From Roseomonas nitratireducens (GTDB lineage Bacteria > Pseudomonadota > Alphaproteobacteria > Acetobacterales > Acetobacteraceae), in contig NZ_JAGIYZ010000003.1 in NCBI RefSeq assembly GCF_017813355.1, positions 124,001 to 188,000 on the forward strand: DNA of 64,000 nucleotides, given 5' to 3'. Both the position numbers and the translations under genes were made by a program. The notes under the pieces were generated by a model. That model made no database searches. It saw only the letters and a list, made by a program, of their open reading frames with translations, and had not been told where the DNA came from. Positions 35,647-44,844 of this stretch are shown here, one piece after another. Position 1 is the first letter of the stretch; the number at the start of each line of letters is the position of its first letter.

Positions 35647-36246
35647 TCACCCCTTCTGCCCGATCCGCGGCTCCGTCCCCGCCATCAGCCGCCGGATGTT
35701 CGCCTCATGCCGCCAGAACACCAGCACGCCCACCAGCAGCGCCATCAGCGCGTGCTCGCCATCCGAGAAGATCAGCGCCAACAGCGGCGACGCGGCGATC
35801 GGCACAAGCGTCGCGACGGAGGAAATCCTGACGATCTTCGCCGTCGCCAGCCACAAGGCCGCGCAGGCCAGCGCGACCGGCCACATCGCCGCCAGGCAGA
35901 CGCCGAGCGCCGTGGCACCTCCCTTGCCGCCCCTGAAGCCCAGCCAGACGGGCATGGTGTGGCCGAGCACCGCGGCGGTGCCCGCCACCAGGTCCTGCTC
36001 CGGCGCGACCCAGCGCATCAGCAGCACGGCCACGACGCCCTTCAGCGCGTCGAGCAGCAGCGTGGCCACCGCCAGCCCCTTCCGCCCCGTGCGCAGCACG
36101 TTGGTCGCGCCGATGTTGCCCGACCCGATGGCGCGGATGTCGCCGAGCCCCGCCCAGCGCGTCAGTAGCAGGCCGAAGGGGATCGAGCCGATCAGGTAGG
36201 CGCCCAGAAGTGCGACCGCAAAGCCGATCGAAGGGTCGGTGATCAT
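35647..36246 (-). CDS. plsY: Glycerol-3-phosphate acyltransferase PlsY
   Basis: A 199-residue inner-membrane acyltransferase that moves an acyl group from acyl-phosphate to glycerol-3-phosphate, the first step of phospholipid synthesis. Three PlsY motifs are visible: GSIPFGLLLTRWAGLGDIRA then GSGNIGATNVLRTG, VWLGFRGGKGGATALGV, and the C-terminal FWRHEANIRRLMAGTEPRI. About six hydrophobic segments are present. The ATG overlaps the pyrC stop codon (ATGA). Full family length. Confidence 0.95.
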   Translation of the reverse strand: MITDPSIGFAVALLGAYLIGSIPFGLLLTRWAGLGDIRAIGSGNIGATNVLRTGRKGLAVATLLLDALKGVVAVLLMRWVAPEQDLVAGTAAVLGHTMPVWLGFRGGKGGATALGVCLAAMWPVALACAALWLATAKIVRISSVATLVPIAASPLLALIFSDGEHALMALLVGVLVFWRHEANIRRLMAGTEPRIGQKG

Positions 36247-37520
36247 GCGGAGAAGACCCGCCGACCGCCCTTCCAGGTGCCGAGCACGCGGCCTTCCAGC
36301 GCCCGCCCGTCGAAGGGGGAATTCTGCGCCTTGCCCGGCAGTTTCCCGGCCTCGACCTTCCAGCCGCGGGCGGGGTGGAACAGCAGCAGGTCCGCCGGCG
36401 CGCCCTTGGCGAGCCGCCCGGCCGGCAGGCCGAGCAGCGCGGCCGGCTTGCAGGTGAGCAGCCCGAGCGCGGCGAGCATCGACAGGTCCCCCGCATGCAC
36501 GCGGGCCAGCGTCACGGCGAGCAGCGTGGCGAGCCCCGCGCCGCCCGCCTCGGCCTGGGCGAAGGGCAGGCGCTTGTCGTCGGCGTCGCGCGGCTGGTGG
36601 TCGGATGCGATGGCGTCGATCGTCCCGTCGGCCAGCCCCGCCACGATAGCGATTCGGTCGGCCTCGGTGCGCAGCGGGGGCGAGAGCTTCGCGTAGGTGC
36701 GGTAGTCGCCGATCGCCGTCTCGTTCTGGTCGAAATAGGGGGGCGCGGTGTCGCAGGTGACGCGCAGCCCGTCCTGCTTCGCCGCGCGGATCAGGTCGAG
36801 CGCGGCCGCCGTGCTGACATGGGCGAAGTGCACATGCCCGCCGGTCAGGCGCGCGAGCGTGATGTCGCGTGCGATCATCATGGCCTCGGCGGCCGGCGGG
36901 ATGCCCGGCAGGCCGAGCCTTGTCGCGAGTTCGCCTTCCGTCGCCGCCCCGCCAGCGGCCAGCGATGGGTCTTCCGGATGCTGCACGATGAAGGCGCCGA
37001 AGGCCCGGGCGTAGGACAGGGCGATGCGCATCGTCCGGGCGTTGCCGATCGCCTTCGCGCCGTCGGTGAAGGCGATCGCGCCGGCTTCGCGCAGCAGGCC
37101 GAACTCCGCGAGTTCCTTGCCCGCGCAGCCGGCCGTCGCGGCGCCGTAGGGCAGCAGGGTGACGGAGCCCGTCGCTTCCCCCCGCCGGATCATGAAGGAG
37201 AGCAGCGCGGGGTCGTCCAGCGCCGGGTCGGTGTCCGGCAGCACGCAGAGCGTGGTGATGCCCCCCGCCGCGGCGGCCTGGGCGGCGGAGGCGATGGTCT
37301 CCCGGTGTTCCTGGCCCGGCTCGCCGAGATTGGCGCGCAGGTCGACCAGGCCGGGGGCCAGGCAGGCGCCGGCGGCGTCGATCAGTTCCGCGCCCTCGGG
37401 CGCGGTCAGGCCGGGGCCGATATCGGCGATGACCCCGTCGCGGACCAGCAGCGCGCCGCGCGCGTCGAGGCCGGTCGCGGGGTCGAGCAGGCGGGCGTCG
37501 GAGATCAGCAGGTCGGGCAT
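36243..37520 (-). CDS. pyrC: Dihydroorotase homologue lacking the first metal-binding HxH (PyrC'-like)
   Basis: A 425-residue amidohydrolase of the type I dihydroorotase family. The usual metal-binding 'DxHxHxREPG' reads VDLRANLGEPG, so the two histidines are Arg62 and Asn64. Other family positions remain: Asp153 (FTDGAK), His181 (QHPED), His234 (HFAHVST) and Asp307 (ASDHQPRD). In Pseudomonas and some other bacteria such inactive PyrC' proteins hold together a dodecameric aspartate transcarbamoylase. pyrB lies about 1.8 kb upstream on the same strand, so that structural role is likely here. The order pyrB-pyrC is normally contiguous; three genes and a cytochrome gene now separate them. Overlaps plsY by ATGA. 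Confidence 0.88.
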   Translation of the reverse strand: MPDLLISDARLLDPATGLDARGALLVRDGVIADIGPGLTAPEGAELIDAAGACLAPGLVDLRANLGEPGQEHRETIASAAQAAAAGGITTLCVLPDTDPALDDPALLSFMIRRGEATGSVTLLPYGAATAGCAGKELAEFGLLREAGAIAFTDGAKAIGNARTMRIALSYARAFGAFIVQHPEDPSLAAGGAATEGELATRLGLPGIPPAAEAMMIARDITLARLTGGHVHFAHVSTAAALDLIRAAKQDGLRVTCDTAPPYFDQNETAIGDYRTYAKLSPPLRTEADRIAIVAGLADGTIDAIASDHQPRDADDKRLPFAQAEAGGAGLATLLAVTLARVHAGDLSMLAALGLLTCKPAALLGLPAGRLAKGAPADLLLFHPARGWKVEAGKLPGKAQNSPFDGRALEGRVLGTWKGGRRVFSA

Positions 37521-37562
37521 CGGATGGGGTTATAGACGGCGGCGCGGTTCCCGCCACGGGGG
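37467..37562. repeat. Direct repeat copy A covering the pyrC start region
   Basis: This segment, holding the first codons of pyrC and its upstream flank, is repeated imperfectly at 38228-38323. A 34-bp stretch (37475-37508 and 38236-38269) is identical, and similarity continues through the start codon into the flank, including the shared 'AGACGG' and 'CCCGCCAC' blocks. The cytochrome b561 gene lies between the two copies. Confidence 0.8.
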
Positions 37563-37580
37563 GCGATTGACAGGGGTGGA

Positions 37581-38153
37581 ATGACGGGCTGCGCTCGGCC
37601 CATGGCCTTCCTGAATTCCGCCGACGGCTACGGCTCGCTGACGAAGGCGCTGCATTGGGCGGTGGTGGCGCTGTTCGCCTTCCAGCTGGTCTCGGCACCC
37701 GTGATGGTGCGCCTGCCGGAGGAATCGGCCGCGGCGCGGGATGCGCTGTACAACTGGCACAAGAGCATCGGGCTGGTGGCGCTGGCGGTGGCGGTGCTGC
37801 GGATCTGGGCCCGGCGAGCGGGGGAATTGCCGCCCTGGGCGCCGTGCCTTTCGGACCATGATCGTGGCGTCGTGCACCATGCCGAGCGCGGGCTGTACCT
37901 CGCGATGTTCGTGATGCCGGTGACGGGCGTGCTGCATGTCATGGCCGGCGGCTATGGCGTGCGCTTCGCGGGCTTGTTCGACCTGCCCAATCCGCTGCCG
38001 CGGTGGGAGTGGCTCGTGGCGGTCGGCGCCTGGGGGCATGTGGCCGGGGCGGTGCTGCTGTGCGTGGCGCTTGGCGCGCATCTGGGCGTGGTGGTGCGGC
38101 ATTCCGTCGTGAAGCGGAACGGGCTGATCCGCAGGATGCTGCCGGGCGGGTGA
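37581..38153 (+). CDS. Cytochrome b561 family membrane protein
   Basis: A 190-residue four-helix membrane protein of the bacterial cytochrome b561 (CybB) family, a di-haem quinol-oxidising or superoxide-scavenging protein. Haem-ligand histidines are placed as expected: KALHWAVVALFAFQLV (helix 1), YNWHKSIGLVALAVAVLRI (helix 2), VVHHAERGLYLAMFVMPVTG (helix 3) and VLLCVALGAHLGVVVRH (helix 4). The ATG at 37581 has GGGGTGGA directly upstream. It runs opposite to the surrounding pyrimidine genes and sits exactly between two copies of the pyrC start region, suggesting insertion by a duplication event. Confidence 0.85.
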   Translation: MTGCARPMAFLNSADGYGSLTKALHWAVVALFAFQLVSAPVMVRLPEESAAARDALYNWHKSIGLVALAVAVLRIWARRAGELPPWAPCLSDHDRGVVHHAERGLYLAMFVMPVTGVLHVMAGGYGVRFAGLFDLPNPLPRWEWLVAVGAWGHVAGAVLLCVALGAHLGVVVRHSVVKRNGLIRRMLPGG

Positions 38154-38227
38154 GTGCTGGCCCGCAACCGCGCCACGCAGATGATCGCGGCGAGCGCCAG
38201 AAGCTCCATTGCCCACACGAGAACTGT

Positions 38228-38281
38228 GAGGCCGCTCGCGGGGTCGAGCAGGCGGGCGTCGGAGATCAGGACGTCGCGCAT
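38228..38281 (-). pseudogene. Fragment of pyrC (first 18 codons), duplicated
   Basis: Read on the minus strand from 38281, the codons give MRDVLISDARLLDPASGL, nearly identical to the pyrC N-terminus MPDLLISDARLLDPATGL. After that the frame runs into unrelated sequence (TVLVWAMELLALAAIICVAR) with one hydrophobic stretch. It is a remnant of a second pyrC start rather than a working gene; whether the chimeric frame is translated is unknown. Confidence 0.75.
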
Positions 38282-38344
38282 CGGGTGCATCTAGAGACGG
38301 CCCGGCAAGTCCCGCCACCGGGGCGCGCCGCCTCGAACTTGCGA

Positions 38345-38920
38345 TCAGGGGTGCTTGGACGTCATGTCCCCGAGACCCCGCCGGCGCAACCAGACGGCCG
38401 TCACGAGGCCCGCGAGCGGAAAAGTGGCGATGGCCAGGATGCCCGCGCCGAAGACGATGCCGCCGCCCGGCAGATCGCCAAGGCTGTCGACCGTTGTCAT
38501 TCGCCTCGGGTCGTCGGGGTCAATGACGATATCGAGACGGTCGCCTGGCTGCGGTACGCGTCCGGGCCGCGACCAGCCGACGCGGAATGGATGTCCCAAA
38601 ATGGCCCGGGCATCCACCGCGGTTCCGTCGCTGAGCACACGGCGCAGGACAAGATCGTAATGGCGCCGGGGAGTGGGCGCGCGAGGTCCCGGGACCGCTA
38701 GCACTTCGGCCGTGCCTCGGATCCAACTGCGCGACATGGTCAGTCGCTCCACACCGAGTTTGACAGTCCAGCCGCCGAGCGGGACGAAGAACAGGACCGC
38801 GGCGACGTAGGGTGCCAGCGCGCCGCGCGACGGCGTGCGGAGCGTGCCATTCGCGTCGCGGTGCAAGGCCCTGGCGATCCGTTCCCAGCGATGCTCAGCC
38901 GAGGAGCCTTGAGTGGTCAC
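38345..38920 (-). CDS. DUF3592-like membrane protein
   Basis: A 191-residue protein with two hydrophobic segments, one near residues 35-52 (LAPYVAAVLFFVPLGGW) and one near 158-177 (IVFGAGILAIATFPLAGLVT). Between them is a beta-rich domain with PGDRLDIVIDPDDPRR, which matches the 'G..V.V.YDP..P' strand of DUF3592 proteins. Function unknown. It follows the acetyltransferase gene by 3 bp and is probably the last gene of the pyrB transcript. Confidence 0.6.
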   Translation of the reverse strand: MTTQGSSAEHRWERIARALHRDANGTLRTPSRGALAPYVAAVLFFVPLGGWTVKLGVERLTMSRSWIRGTAEVLAVPGPRAPTPRRHYDLVLRRVLSDGTAVDARAILGHPFRVGWSRPGRVPQPGDRLDIVIDPDDPRRMTTVDSLGDLPGGGIVFGAGILAIATFPLAGLVTAVWLRRRGLGDMTSKHP

Positions 38921-38923
38921 GGG

Positions 38924-39370
38924 TCACACCCGCTTTTCGAAATACACCCGCCGGTGCCCGGCCTCGCTGCCGCGATGCGTCTCGATGAAGCCGAGGCGCG
39001 GATACATCGCGACGTTCTCGACCATCAACTCGTTGGTGTAGAGCCGCAGCAGCGCGTAGCCGCGGCGGCGCGCCTCGGCCTCGGTGAAGGCGATCAGGCG
39101 CTTGCCGACGCCCTGGCCCTGCGCGCCTGGTGCTACCGCGATGTTGTAGACCATCAGCGCGCCGGGCTCGTCCTCGAGGATCAGGGCACCCAGGAAGGCG
39201 CCATCCTCCTCCAGCACCCAGGCCTGGCCGGCTTCGATGCGCGCGGCGTAGTCGTCCTTCATCGGCGCCGGTTCGCGCCCCAGGCGCGGGACGTATTTCG
39301 CATAGGCCGCGCGGACCAGGTCGCGCAGCGCAAGCGCGTCCTCTGGCCGGGCGCGGCGCGGCTCGCTCAC
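38924..39370 (-). CDS. GNAT family N-acetyltransferase
   Basis: A 148-residue acetyltransferase. The acetyl-CoA pyrophosphate-binding loop (motif A) is [20 protein letters not shown], with R/Q-x-x-G-x-G/A intact, preceded by [10 protein letters not shown]. The C-terminal [20 protein letters not shown] is motif B. The substrate cannot be predicted. Its ATG overlaps the pyrB stop codon (ATGA), so its synthesis is tied to pyrimidine genes. Confidence 0.85.
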   Translation of the reverse strand: MSEPRRARPEDALALRDLVRAAYAKYVPRLGREPAPMKDDYAARIEAGQAWVLEEDGAFLGALILEDEPGALMVYNIAVAPGAQGQGVGKRLIAFTEAEARRRGYALLRLYTNELMVENVAMYPRLGFIETHRGSEAGHRRVYFEKRV

Positions 39371-40302
39371 CGGTTCCGCGGGAGGCGCCGCGCCAGCATG
39401 TCCAGGACGGCCATGCGGCAGGCCACGCCCATCTCCACCTGCTCGCCGATGACCGAACGCGTCGGATGGTCGGCGATGGCGCTGTCGATCTCGACGCCGC
39501 GGTTCATCGGCCCCGGATGCATCACGATGGAATCGGGCTTGGCCAGGGCAAGCTTCTCCGCATCCAGCCCGTAGAAGCGGAAGAACTCGCGGGCGGAGGG
39601 CACGAGGCCGCCGGACATGCGTTCGCGCTGCAGGCGCAGCATCATCACCACGTCGGCGTCCTTCAGCCCCGCCTTCATGTCGGTGAAGACCTCGACGCCG
39701 AGGCGCGCGGCGTCCGCCGGGATCAGCGTCGGCGGGCCGACGATGCGCACGCGGGATCCCATCGTCGTCAGCAAATGGATGTTCGACCGCGCGACGCGCG
39801 AATGGGCGATGTCGCCGCAGATGGCGACGATCAGCCCTTCGAGCCGCCCCTTGTGCCGGCGGATGGTCAGGGCATCGAGCAGCGCCTGGGTCGGGTGCTC
39901 ATGCGTCCCGTCCCCGGCGTTGATGACCGCGGCGTCGACCTTCTGCGACAGCAGGGCAGGGGCCCCGGACTGCGCATGGCGGATCACCAGCAGGTCGCAT
40001 TGCATCGCGTTCAGCGTGCTGGCGGTGTCCAGCAGCGTCTCCCCCTTGTTCACCGAGGAGGTGCTGACGGACATGTTGATGACGTCCGCGCCCAGCCGCT
40101 TGCCGGCCAGTTCGAAGCTGGTCCGGGTGCGGGTGCTGTCCTCGAAGAACAGGTTGATCAGCGTGCGGCCCTTGAGCAGGTCGCGCTGCGTCTTTCCGCT
40201 GCGGTTCAGCAGGGCATAGGATTCGGCCAGGTCGAGCAGGTCCGCGATGTGCGGGGGCTCGAGCCCCTCGATGGCGAGGAGGTGTTTCGATGGGTGCGAC
40301 AC
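39367..40302 (-). CDS. pyrB: Aspartate carbamoyltransferase catalytic subunit
   Basis: A 311-residue enzyme that joins carbamoyl phosphate and aspartate in pyrimidine synthesis. The carbamoyl-phosphate loop is [20 protein letters not shown] and the second signature is [19 protein letters not shown] further catalytic segment is [10 protein letters not shown]. The start is a GTG at 40302 giving [14 protein letters not shown]. No pyrI regulatory-subunit gene is present; the inactive PyrC homologue downstream may be its structural partner. Confidence 0.94.
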   Translation of the reverse strand: MSHPSKHLLAIEGLEPPHIADLLDLAESYALLNRSGKTQRDLLKGRTLINLFFEDSTRTRTSFELAGKRLGADVINMSVSTSSVNKGETLLDTASTLNAMQCDLLVIRHAQSGAPALLSQKVDAAVINAGDGTHEHPTQALLDALTIRRHKGRLEGLIVAICGDIAHSRVARSNIHLLTTMGSRVRIVGPPTLIPADAARLGVEVFTDMKAGLKDADVVMMLRLQRERMSGGLVPSAREFFRFYGLDAEKLALAKPDSIVMHPGPMNRGVEIDSAIADHPTRSVIGEQVEMGVACRMAVLDMLARRLPRNR

Positions 40303-40312
40303 GGGCCGGACC

Positions 40313-40813
40313 TTAGGCCGCCGGGGGGGATTCGGCCAGCGGCAGGGCGGCGCGCAGGCGGGCCGCGATCTCCTGCTGGTCGGGCCGGTGGTGGCCCTCG
40401 CGGATCGTCCTTTCCCGCCCGTCCTTGGCGACGAGCACCGTGCGCCAATAGGGATCGCCGTCGCTGTCCCGGTCAGCCCGGACTTCCACGGCGCGGATGC
40501 TGCCGGCGGGGAATGTCTCGACCTTCCGTCCGAAGGGCGTGCGGCTGGACAGGGTCGCGGTGCCGTCCGCGCCCACCCGGAAGCGCGTGACGGGAAGGGA
40601 GAAGACATGCCCGCCGGCCGCCAGGCCGATGATCCAGAAGATCGCGATCGCACCCTTCTGGAGTTCGGCCGGCTGCGACGGGTGCGGCCCGTCCCGCGCC
40701 ATGAGCCAGGTGAAGAGCATCACCATCCCGAACCAGGTCGCCATGAAGATCCAGCCGACCAGGGCGATGCGGTTCCGGATGTCGAGGGCGGTCTGTGCCG
40801 CGTTCGTCGCCAT
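40313..40813 (-). CDS. Small two-helix membrane protein of unknown function
   Basis: A 166-residue protein with two transmembrane segments at about residues 16-38 ([19 protein letters not shown]) and 52-72 ([16 protein letters not shown]), followed by an approximately 90-residue cytoplasmic or periplasmic beta-rich domain ([35 protein letters not shown]). It resembles PH-like or YdbT-type domains only loosely. It ends 10 bp before pyrB and may be co-transcribed with it. Not recognised. Confidence 0.6.
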   Translation of the reverse strand: MATNAAQTALDIRNRIALVGWIFMATWFGMVMLFTWLMARDGPHPSQPAELQKGAIAIFWIIGLAAGGHVFSLPVTRFRVGADGTATLSSRTPFGRKVETFPAGSIRAVEVRADRDSDGDPYWRTVLVAKDGRERTIREGHHRPDQQEIAARLRAALPLAESPPAA

Positions 40814-40872
40814 GCGCGCCCTTCCTGCCGCCCGGCGCGTCGGAAGGGAAGCGAAATGTCGCCTGGCGCTCA

Positions 40873-41033
40873 GAGGCCGTTTGAGAACGCTGGCGGCGAA
40901 GGGCGCGCAAGGGATTTTTCGTCCCTGAAAGGCGCCGGACGCCGCCGATGCTGGTGGCATCGGCAAGTCCGGCAACGAGGCAGGGGCGGAAAAGACCCGC
41001 GCGGCCGACCCGCCAGTGTTCTCAAATGGTCTC
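40873..41033. mobile_element. 161-bp palindromic MITE inserted at the ruvX stop codon
   Basis: Terminal inverted repeats of about 24 bp (left starting GAGGCCGTTTGAGAACGC at 40873; right, read inward from 41033, starting GAGACCATTTGAGAACAC) differ by three G/A transitions. A 3-bp target duplication TCA flanks the element (40870-40872 and 41034-41036). Pairing continues inward to a hairpin at the exact centre (GCCGATGC / GCATCGGC, 40944-40964), so the whole element can fold into one long stem. There is no transposase. The TNA duplication and GAG...TTTGAGAA ends suggest mobilisation by an IS5-family (IS1031-like) transposase, which is an inference. Confidence 0.8.
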
Positions 41034-41498
41034 TCAGGGCCGGCTGGCGTCGAGCGCGGCCTGGAGCATGTAGGCCGCCGCCGCCCGGTCCACCGCCACG
41101 GCCCGCTTCGACCGCGTCAGGTCGGCCTCGGAGACGAGCATTCGGTTGACGGCGGCGGAGGACAGCCGCTCGTCGAACAGCGCGCAGGGCAGGCCGGTGG
41201 CCTCCGAGAGCGACCTTGCCCAATCCTTCGCCGCCTGGGCGGCCGGGCCCATGGTTCCGTCCATCGACAGCGGCAGGCCGACCACGATCCCGCCCGCCCC
41301 TTCCTTCCGCGCGATGGCGGCGATCTCGGCCGCGTTGGCCGCGAGTTTCCCCCGCTTCAGGCTGCCATAGGGGCTGGCGAGCATCAGCGTCACGTCCGAC
41401 AGCGCGACGCCGATCGTCTTGGCCCCGGGATCGAGCCCGATCAGCCGCTGGTGGCGGGCGAGCCCCGCCCGGAGGTCCTTCAGGTTGATGACGGCCAT
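41034..41498 (-). CDS. ruvX: RuvX / YqgF Holliday-junction resolvase-like nuclease
   Basis: A 154-residue RNase-H-fold protein essential in many bacteria for 5' end processing of pre-16S rRNA. Acidic active-site positions are visible: [16 protein letters not shown] near the N-terminus, [26 protein letters not shown] and the C-terminal [11 protein letters not shown]. The stop codon (TGA) is formed by the target duplication of the adjacent MITE, so the protein end is unchanged. Divergent from gatC with a 47-bp shared upstream region. Confidence 0.92.
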   Translation of the reverse strand: MAVINLKDLRAGLARHQRLIGLDPGAKTIGVALSDVTLMLASPYGSLKRGKLAANAAEIAAIARKEGAGGIVVGLPLSMDGTMGPAAQAAKDWARSLSEATGLPCALFDERLSSAAVNRMLVSEADLTRSKRAVAVDRAAAAYMLQAALDASRP

Positions 41499-41545
41499 GC
41501 GCAGCCTTATGGTCCGCCCCCCTTTCCCCTGGAAGTGCCGAGAGA

Positions 41546-41842
41546 ATGTCCCTCGATACCGCCACCGTGCGGCGCGTCGCCGCCCTTGCCCGCATCCGCC
41601 TGCCGGAGGAGGAGGTCGCCCGCGTGCAGGGCGAGCTCAACGGCATCCTCGGCTGGATCGAGCAATTGCAAGCGGTGGACACCGACGGCGTGGAGCCGAT
41701 GGCCGGCGGCACGCCCGAGGGCATCGCGGCCATGCCGCTGCGCGACGATGTGGTGACCGATGGCGGTCAGGCCGCGAAGGTGCTGGCCAACGCCCCGGAT
41801 CGAGAGGGCGAGTATTTCGGCGTGCCGAAGGTGGTCGAGTGA
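41546..41842 (+). CDS. gatC: Asp-tRNA(Asn)/Glu-tRNA(Gln) amidotransferase subunit C
   Basis: A 98-residue GatC. Features: [20 protein letters not shown] at the N-terminus, [20 protein letters not shown] in the middle and the C-terminal [19 protein letters not shown], all typical. GatC wraps around and stabilises the GatA-GatB interface. The stop codon overlaps the gatA ATG (TGATG), so the three subunits are made in a fixed ratio. Confidence 0.95.
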   Translation: MSLDTATVRRVAALARIRLPEEEVARVQGELNGILGWIEQLQAVDTDGVEPMAGGTPEGIAAMPLRDDVVTDGGQAAKVLANAPDREGEYFGVPKVVE

Positions 41843-43329
41843 TGCATCCCACGGATTTCACCCTGGCCGGCGCCGTCGCGGCGCTGGCCGAAGGCGCGAT
41901 GTCGGCCGAGGAGCTGACGCGCGCGCATGTCGAGGCGATCGAGGCGCTGAACCCGCGCCTCAACGCCTTCATCACCGCCACACCCGAGCAGGCGATGGAG
42001 GCCGCGCGCGCCTCCGACGCCAGGCGCAAGCGGGGGGAGGCCGGGCCGCTCGAGGGCATCCCGCTCGCCATCAAGGACCTGTTCTGCACCGAGGGCGTGC
42101 AGACAACGGCGGCGTCGAAGATCCTCGGCGGCTTCATCCCGCCCTATGAGAGCACCGTCACGTCCAACCTGAAGCGGGACGGCGCAGTCTTCCTCGGCAA
42201 GGCGAACCTGGATGAGTTCGCCATGGGCTCGTCCAACCTGACCAGCGCCTATGGCGGCGTGCTGAACCCCTGGTCCCGGCGCAACGACCCGGATGCGCGG
42301 CTGGTGCCCGGCGGGTCGTCCGGCGGCTCGGCCGCGGCCGTCGCGGCGCGGCTCGCGCTGGGCGCGACGGGGACGGATACCGGCGGTTCGATCCGCCAGC
42401 CCGCGGCCTTCTGCGGCATCGCGGGCATCAAGCCGACCTATGGGCGCTGTTCGCGCTTCGGCATCGTGGCCTTCGCATCGTCCCTGGACCAGGCCGGGCC
42501 CTTCGCCCGCACGGTCGAGGATTGCGCGATCCTGCTGCGGTCCATGGCCGGCCATGACCCCAAGGATTCGACCAGCGCCGACCGGCCGGTGCCGGATTTC
42601 GCCGCCGCCTGCGGCCGCTCCGTGAAGGGGCTGCGGATCGGCGTGCCGAAGGAATACCGGCTGGACGGCACGCCGCCCGAGATCGAGCGGCTTTGGCGCC
42701 AGGGGCTGGACTGGCTGCGCGACGCGGGGGCGGAAATCGTCGACATCTCCCTGCCGCATACGAAGTATGCGCTGCCGACCTACTACATCGTGGCGCCCGC
42801 CGAGGCGTCGTCCAACCTCGCGCGCTATGACGGCGTGCGCTTCGGGCTGCGCGTGGCGGAGAAGAATTCCGACCTGCGCGACCTGTACGAGCGCACGCGG
42901 GAAGCGGGCTTCGGGCAGGAGGTGCGCCGGCGCATCATGATCGGCACGTATGTGCTGAGCGCGGGCTACTACGATGCCTACTACCTCAAGGCGCAGAAGG
43001 TGCGCGCGCTGATCGCGCGCGACTTCACCGAGGCCTTCGGCCGCGTCGATGCCATCGTCACGCCGGCGACGCCGAGCGCCGCGTTTGCCGAGGGCGAGAA
43101 CAGCGACGACCCGATCAAGATGTACCTGAACGACGTCTTCACCGTGACGGCCAACCTCGCGGGGCTGCCGGGGCTCGCGGTGCCGGCGGGGCTGGATCCG
43201 CAGGGGTTGCCGCTGGGGCTGCAGGTGATCGGGCGGCCCTTCGACGAGGAGACGGTGTTCGCCGTGGGTGCCGCCATCGAGCGCGCCGCCAGCTTCAACG
43301 CGGTTCCGAGCATGAGGGCCGGGGCATGA
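41842..43329 (+). CDS. gatA: Asp-tRNA(Asn)/Glu-tRNA(Gln) amidotransferase subunit A
   Basis: A 495-residue amidase-signature protein that releases ammonia from glutamine. The Ser-cisSer-Lys triad is present: Lys78 ([11 protein letters not shown]), cis-Ser in [12 protein letters not shown] (about 159-160) and the nucleophile in [15 protein letters not shown] (about Ser183). The ammonia feeds GatB, which amidates Asp- or Glu-charged tRNA. The start at 41842 overlaps the gatC stop; the upstream open frame in gatC is rejected. Ends overlapping gatB by ATGA. Confidence 0.95.
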   Translation: MHPTDFTLAGAVAALAEGAMSAEELTRAHVEAIEALNPRLNAFITATPEQAMEAARASDARRKRGEAGPLEGIPLAIKDLFCTEGVQTTAASKILGGFIPPYESTVTSNLKRDGAVFLGKANLDEFAMGSSNLTSAYGGVLNPWSRRNDPDARLVPGGSSGGSAAAVAARLALGATGTDTGGSIRQPAAFCGIAGIKPTYGRCSRFGIVAFASSLDQAGPFARTVEDCAILLRSMAGHDPKDSTSADRPVPDFAAACGRSVKGLRIGVPKEYRLDGTPPEIERLWRQGLDWLRDAGAEIVDISLPHTKYALPTYYIVAPAEASSNLARYDGVRFGLRVAEKNSDLRDLYERTREAGFGQEVRRRIMIGTYVLSAGYYDAYYLKAQKVRALIARDFTEAFGRVDAIVTPATPSAAFAEGENSDDPIKMYLNDVFTVTANLAGLPGLAVPAGLDPQGLPLGLQVIGRPFDEETVFAVGAAIERAASFNAVPSMRAGA

Positions 43330-44777
43330 GCTACACCATCGAAGGCACGACCGGCCCCTGGGAACTGGTCATCGGCCTGGAAGTCCACGCGCAGGTCGTC
43401 AGCCACGCGAAGCTGTTCAGCGGCGCGGCGACCGAATTCGGCGCCGAGCCGAACAGCCAGGTGTCCTTCGTGGATGCCGGCTTCCCCGGCATGCTGCCGG
43501 TCATCAACCGGGAATGCGTCGCGCAGGCGGTGCGCACGGGGCTCGGGCTGAACGCGAAGGTCAATCTCTGGTCGCGCTTCGACCGCAAGAACTACTTCTA
43601 TGCGGACCTGCCGCAGGGCTACCAGATCAGCCAGTTCGCCCACCCGATCATCGGCGAGGGCGCGGTCGAGATCGAGCTGTCCGACGGCTCGACCAAGACC
43701 ATCGGCATCACGCGGCTGCACCTGGAACAGGATGCGGGCAAGTCGCTGCACGACCAGCACCCGACGAAGTCCTTCATCGACCTGAACCGGTCGGGTGTGG
43801 CGCTGATGGAGATCGTGTCGGAGCCCGACATGCGGTCCCCGGAGGAAGCGGGCGCGTATCTGACGAAACTGCGCCAGATCCTGCGCTACCTCGGCACCTG
43901 CGACGGCAACATGGAGGAAGGTTCCATGCGCGCCGACGTGAACGTCTCCGTCCGCCGCGCGGGCGAGGGATACCGCACGCGCTGCGAGGTGAAGAACGTC
44001 AACTCCATCCGCTTCGTCATGCAGGCGGTGGAAGCCGAGGCGCGCCGCCAGATCGAGGTCTGGGAAGGCGGCGGCACGGTGGAGCAGGAGACGCGCCTGT
44101 TCGACACCGGCCGCGGCATCACGCGGTCCATGCGGTCGAAGGAGGACGCGCATGACTACCGCTACTTCCCCGACCCCGACCTGCCGCCGCTGGTCATCGC
44201 GCAGTCCTGGGTGGACGAGCTGAAGGCCGCGCTGCCGGAGCTGCCGGACCAGCGCCGCGCGCGCTACGTGCGCGACTACGGCATCACGCCCTATGACGCG
44301 CATGTCCTGACGCTCGAGAAGGAGACCGCGGCCTACTACGAGGCGGTGGCCAAGGGCCGGGACGCGAAGCAGGCGGCGAACTGGGTGATGGGCGACCTGT
44401 TCGCGGCCATCAACCGCACCAAGACCTCCATCGCCAACCCGCCGGTCTCCGCCGCCGACCTCGGCGCGCTGCTCGACCTGATGGCGGACAACACGCTGTC
44501 GGGGAAGCTCGCCAAGGAAGTCTTCGAGGTGATGGTCGAGACCGGCCGCGCGCCGGGCGTGATCGTGGAGGAGCGCGGCCTGCGCCAGGTGACCGACACC
44601 GGCGCGATCGAGGCCGTGATCGACGAGGTGCTCGCGAAGAACGCCGACAAGGTCGCGGAATACCGGTCCGGCAAGGACAAGCTGTTCGGCTTCTTCGTCG
44701 GCCAGACGATGAAGGCCATGCAGGGCAAGGGGAACCCGGCCCTGGTGAACGAGGTGCTGAAGCAGAAGCTGGGCTGA
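43326..44777 (+). CDS. gatB: Asp-tRNA(Asn)/Glu-tRNA(Gln) amidotransferase subunit B
   Basis: A 483-residue GatB, the kinase/transamidase subunit that activates the tRNA-bound Asp or Glu with ATP. Signatures: [40 protein letters not shown] and [13 protein letters not shown]. The C-terminal YqeY-like tRNA-binding domain ends [16 protein letters not shown]. Complete. Coupled to gatA by ATGA. Presence of the operon suggests at least one of Asn- or Gln-tRNA is made by the indirect route. Confidence 0.95.
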   Translation: MSYTIEGTTGPWELVIGLEVHAQVVSHAKLFSGAATEFGAEPNSQVSFVDAGFPGMLPVINRECVAQAVRTGLGLNAKVNLWSRFDRKNYFYADLPQGYQISQFAHPIIGEGAVEIELSDGSTKTIGITRLHLEQDAGKSLHDQHPTKSFIDLNRSGVALMEIVSEPDMRSPEEAGAYLTKLRQILRYLGTCDGNMEEGSMRADVNVSVRRAGEGYRTRCEVKNVNSIRFVMQAVEAEARRQIEVWEGGGTVEQETRLFDTGRGITRSMRSKEDAHDYRYFPDPDLPPLVIAQSWVDELKAALPELPDQRRARYVRDYGITPYDAHVLTLEKETAAYYEAVAKGRDAKQAANWVMGDLFAAINRTKTSIANPPVSAADLGALLDLMADNTLSGKLAKEVFEVMVETGRAPGVIVEERGLRQVTDTGAIEAVIDEVLAKNADKVAEYRSGKDKLFGFFVGQTMKAMQGKGNPALVNEVLKQKLG

Positions 44778-44844
44778 TCCGCCCGCTTCCCCCGGCGCGG
44801 GCGGGCGTGCTTGGCTCGCCCCCGCCACCCGAGGGGAATGCGCG

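Noticed and set aside
37952-38290. 112-codon minus-strand frame starting with a pyrC-like N-terminus
   Set aside because: Only the first 18 codons resemble pyrC; the rest is a chimera running antisense into the cytochrome gene. Listed as a fragment, not a gene.
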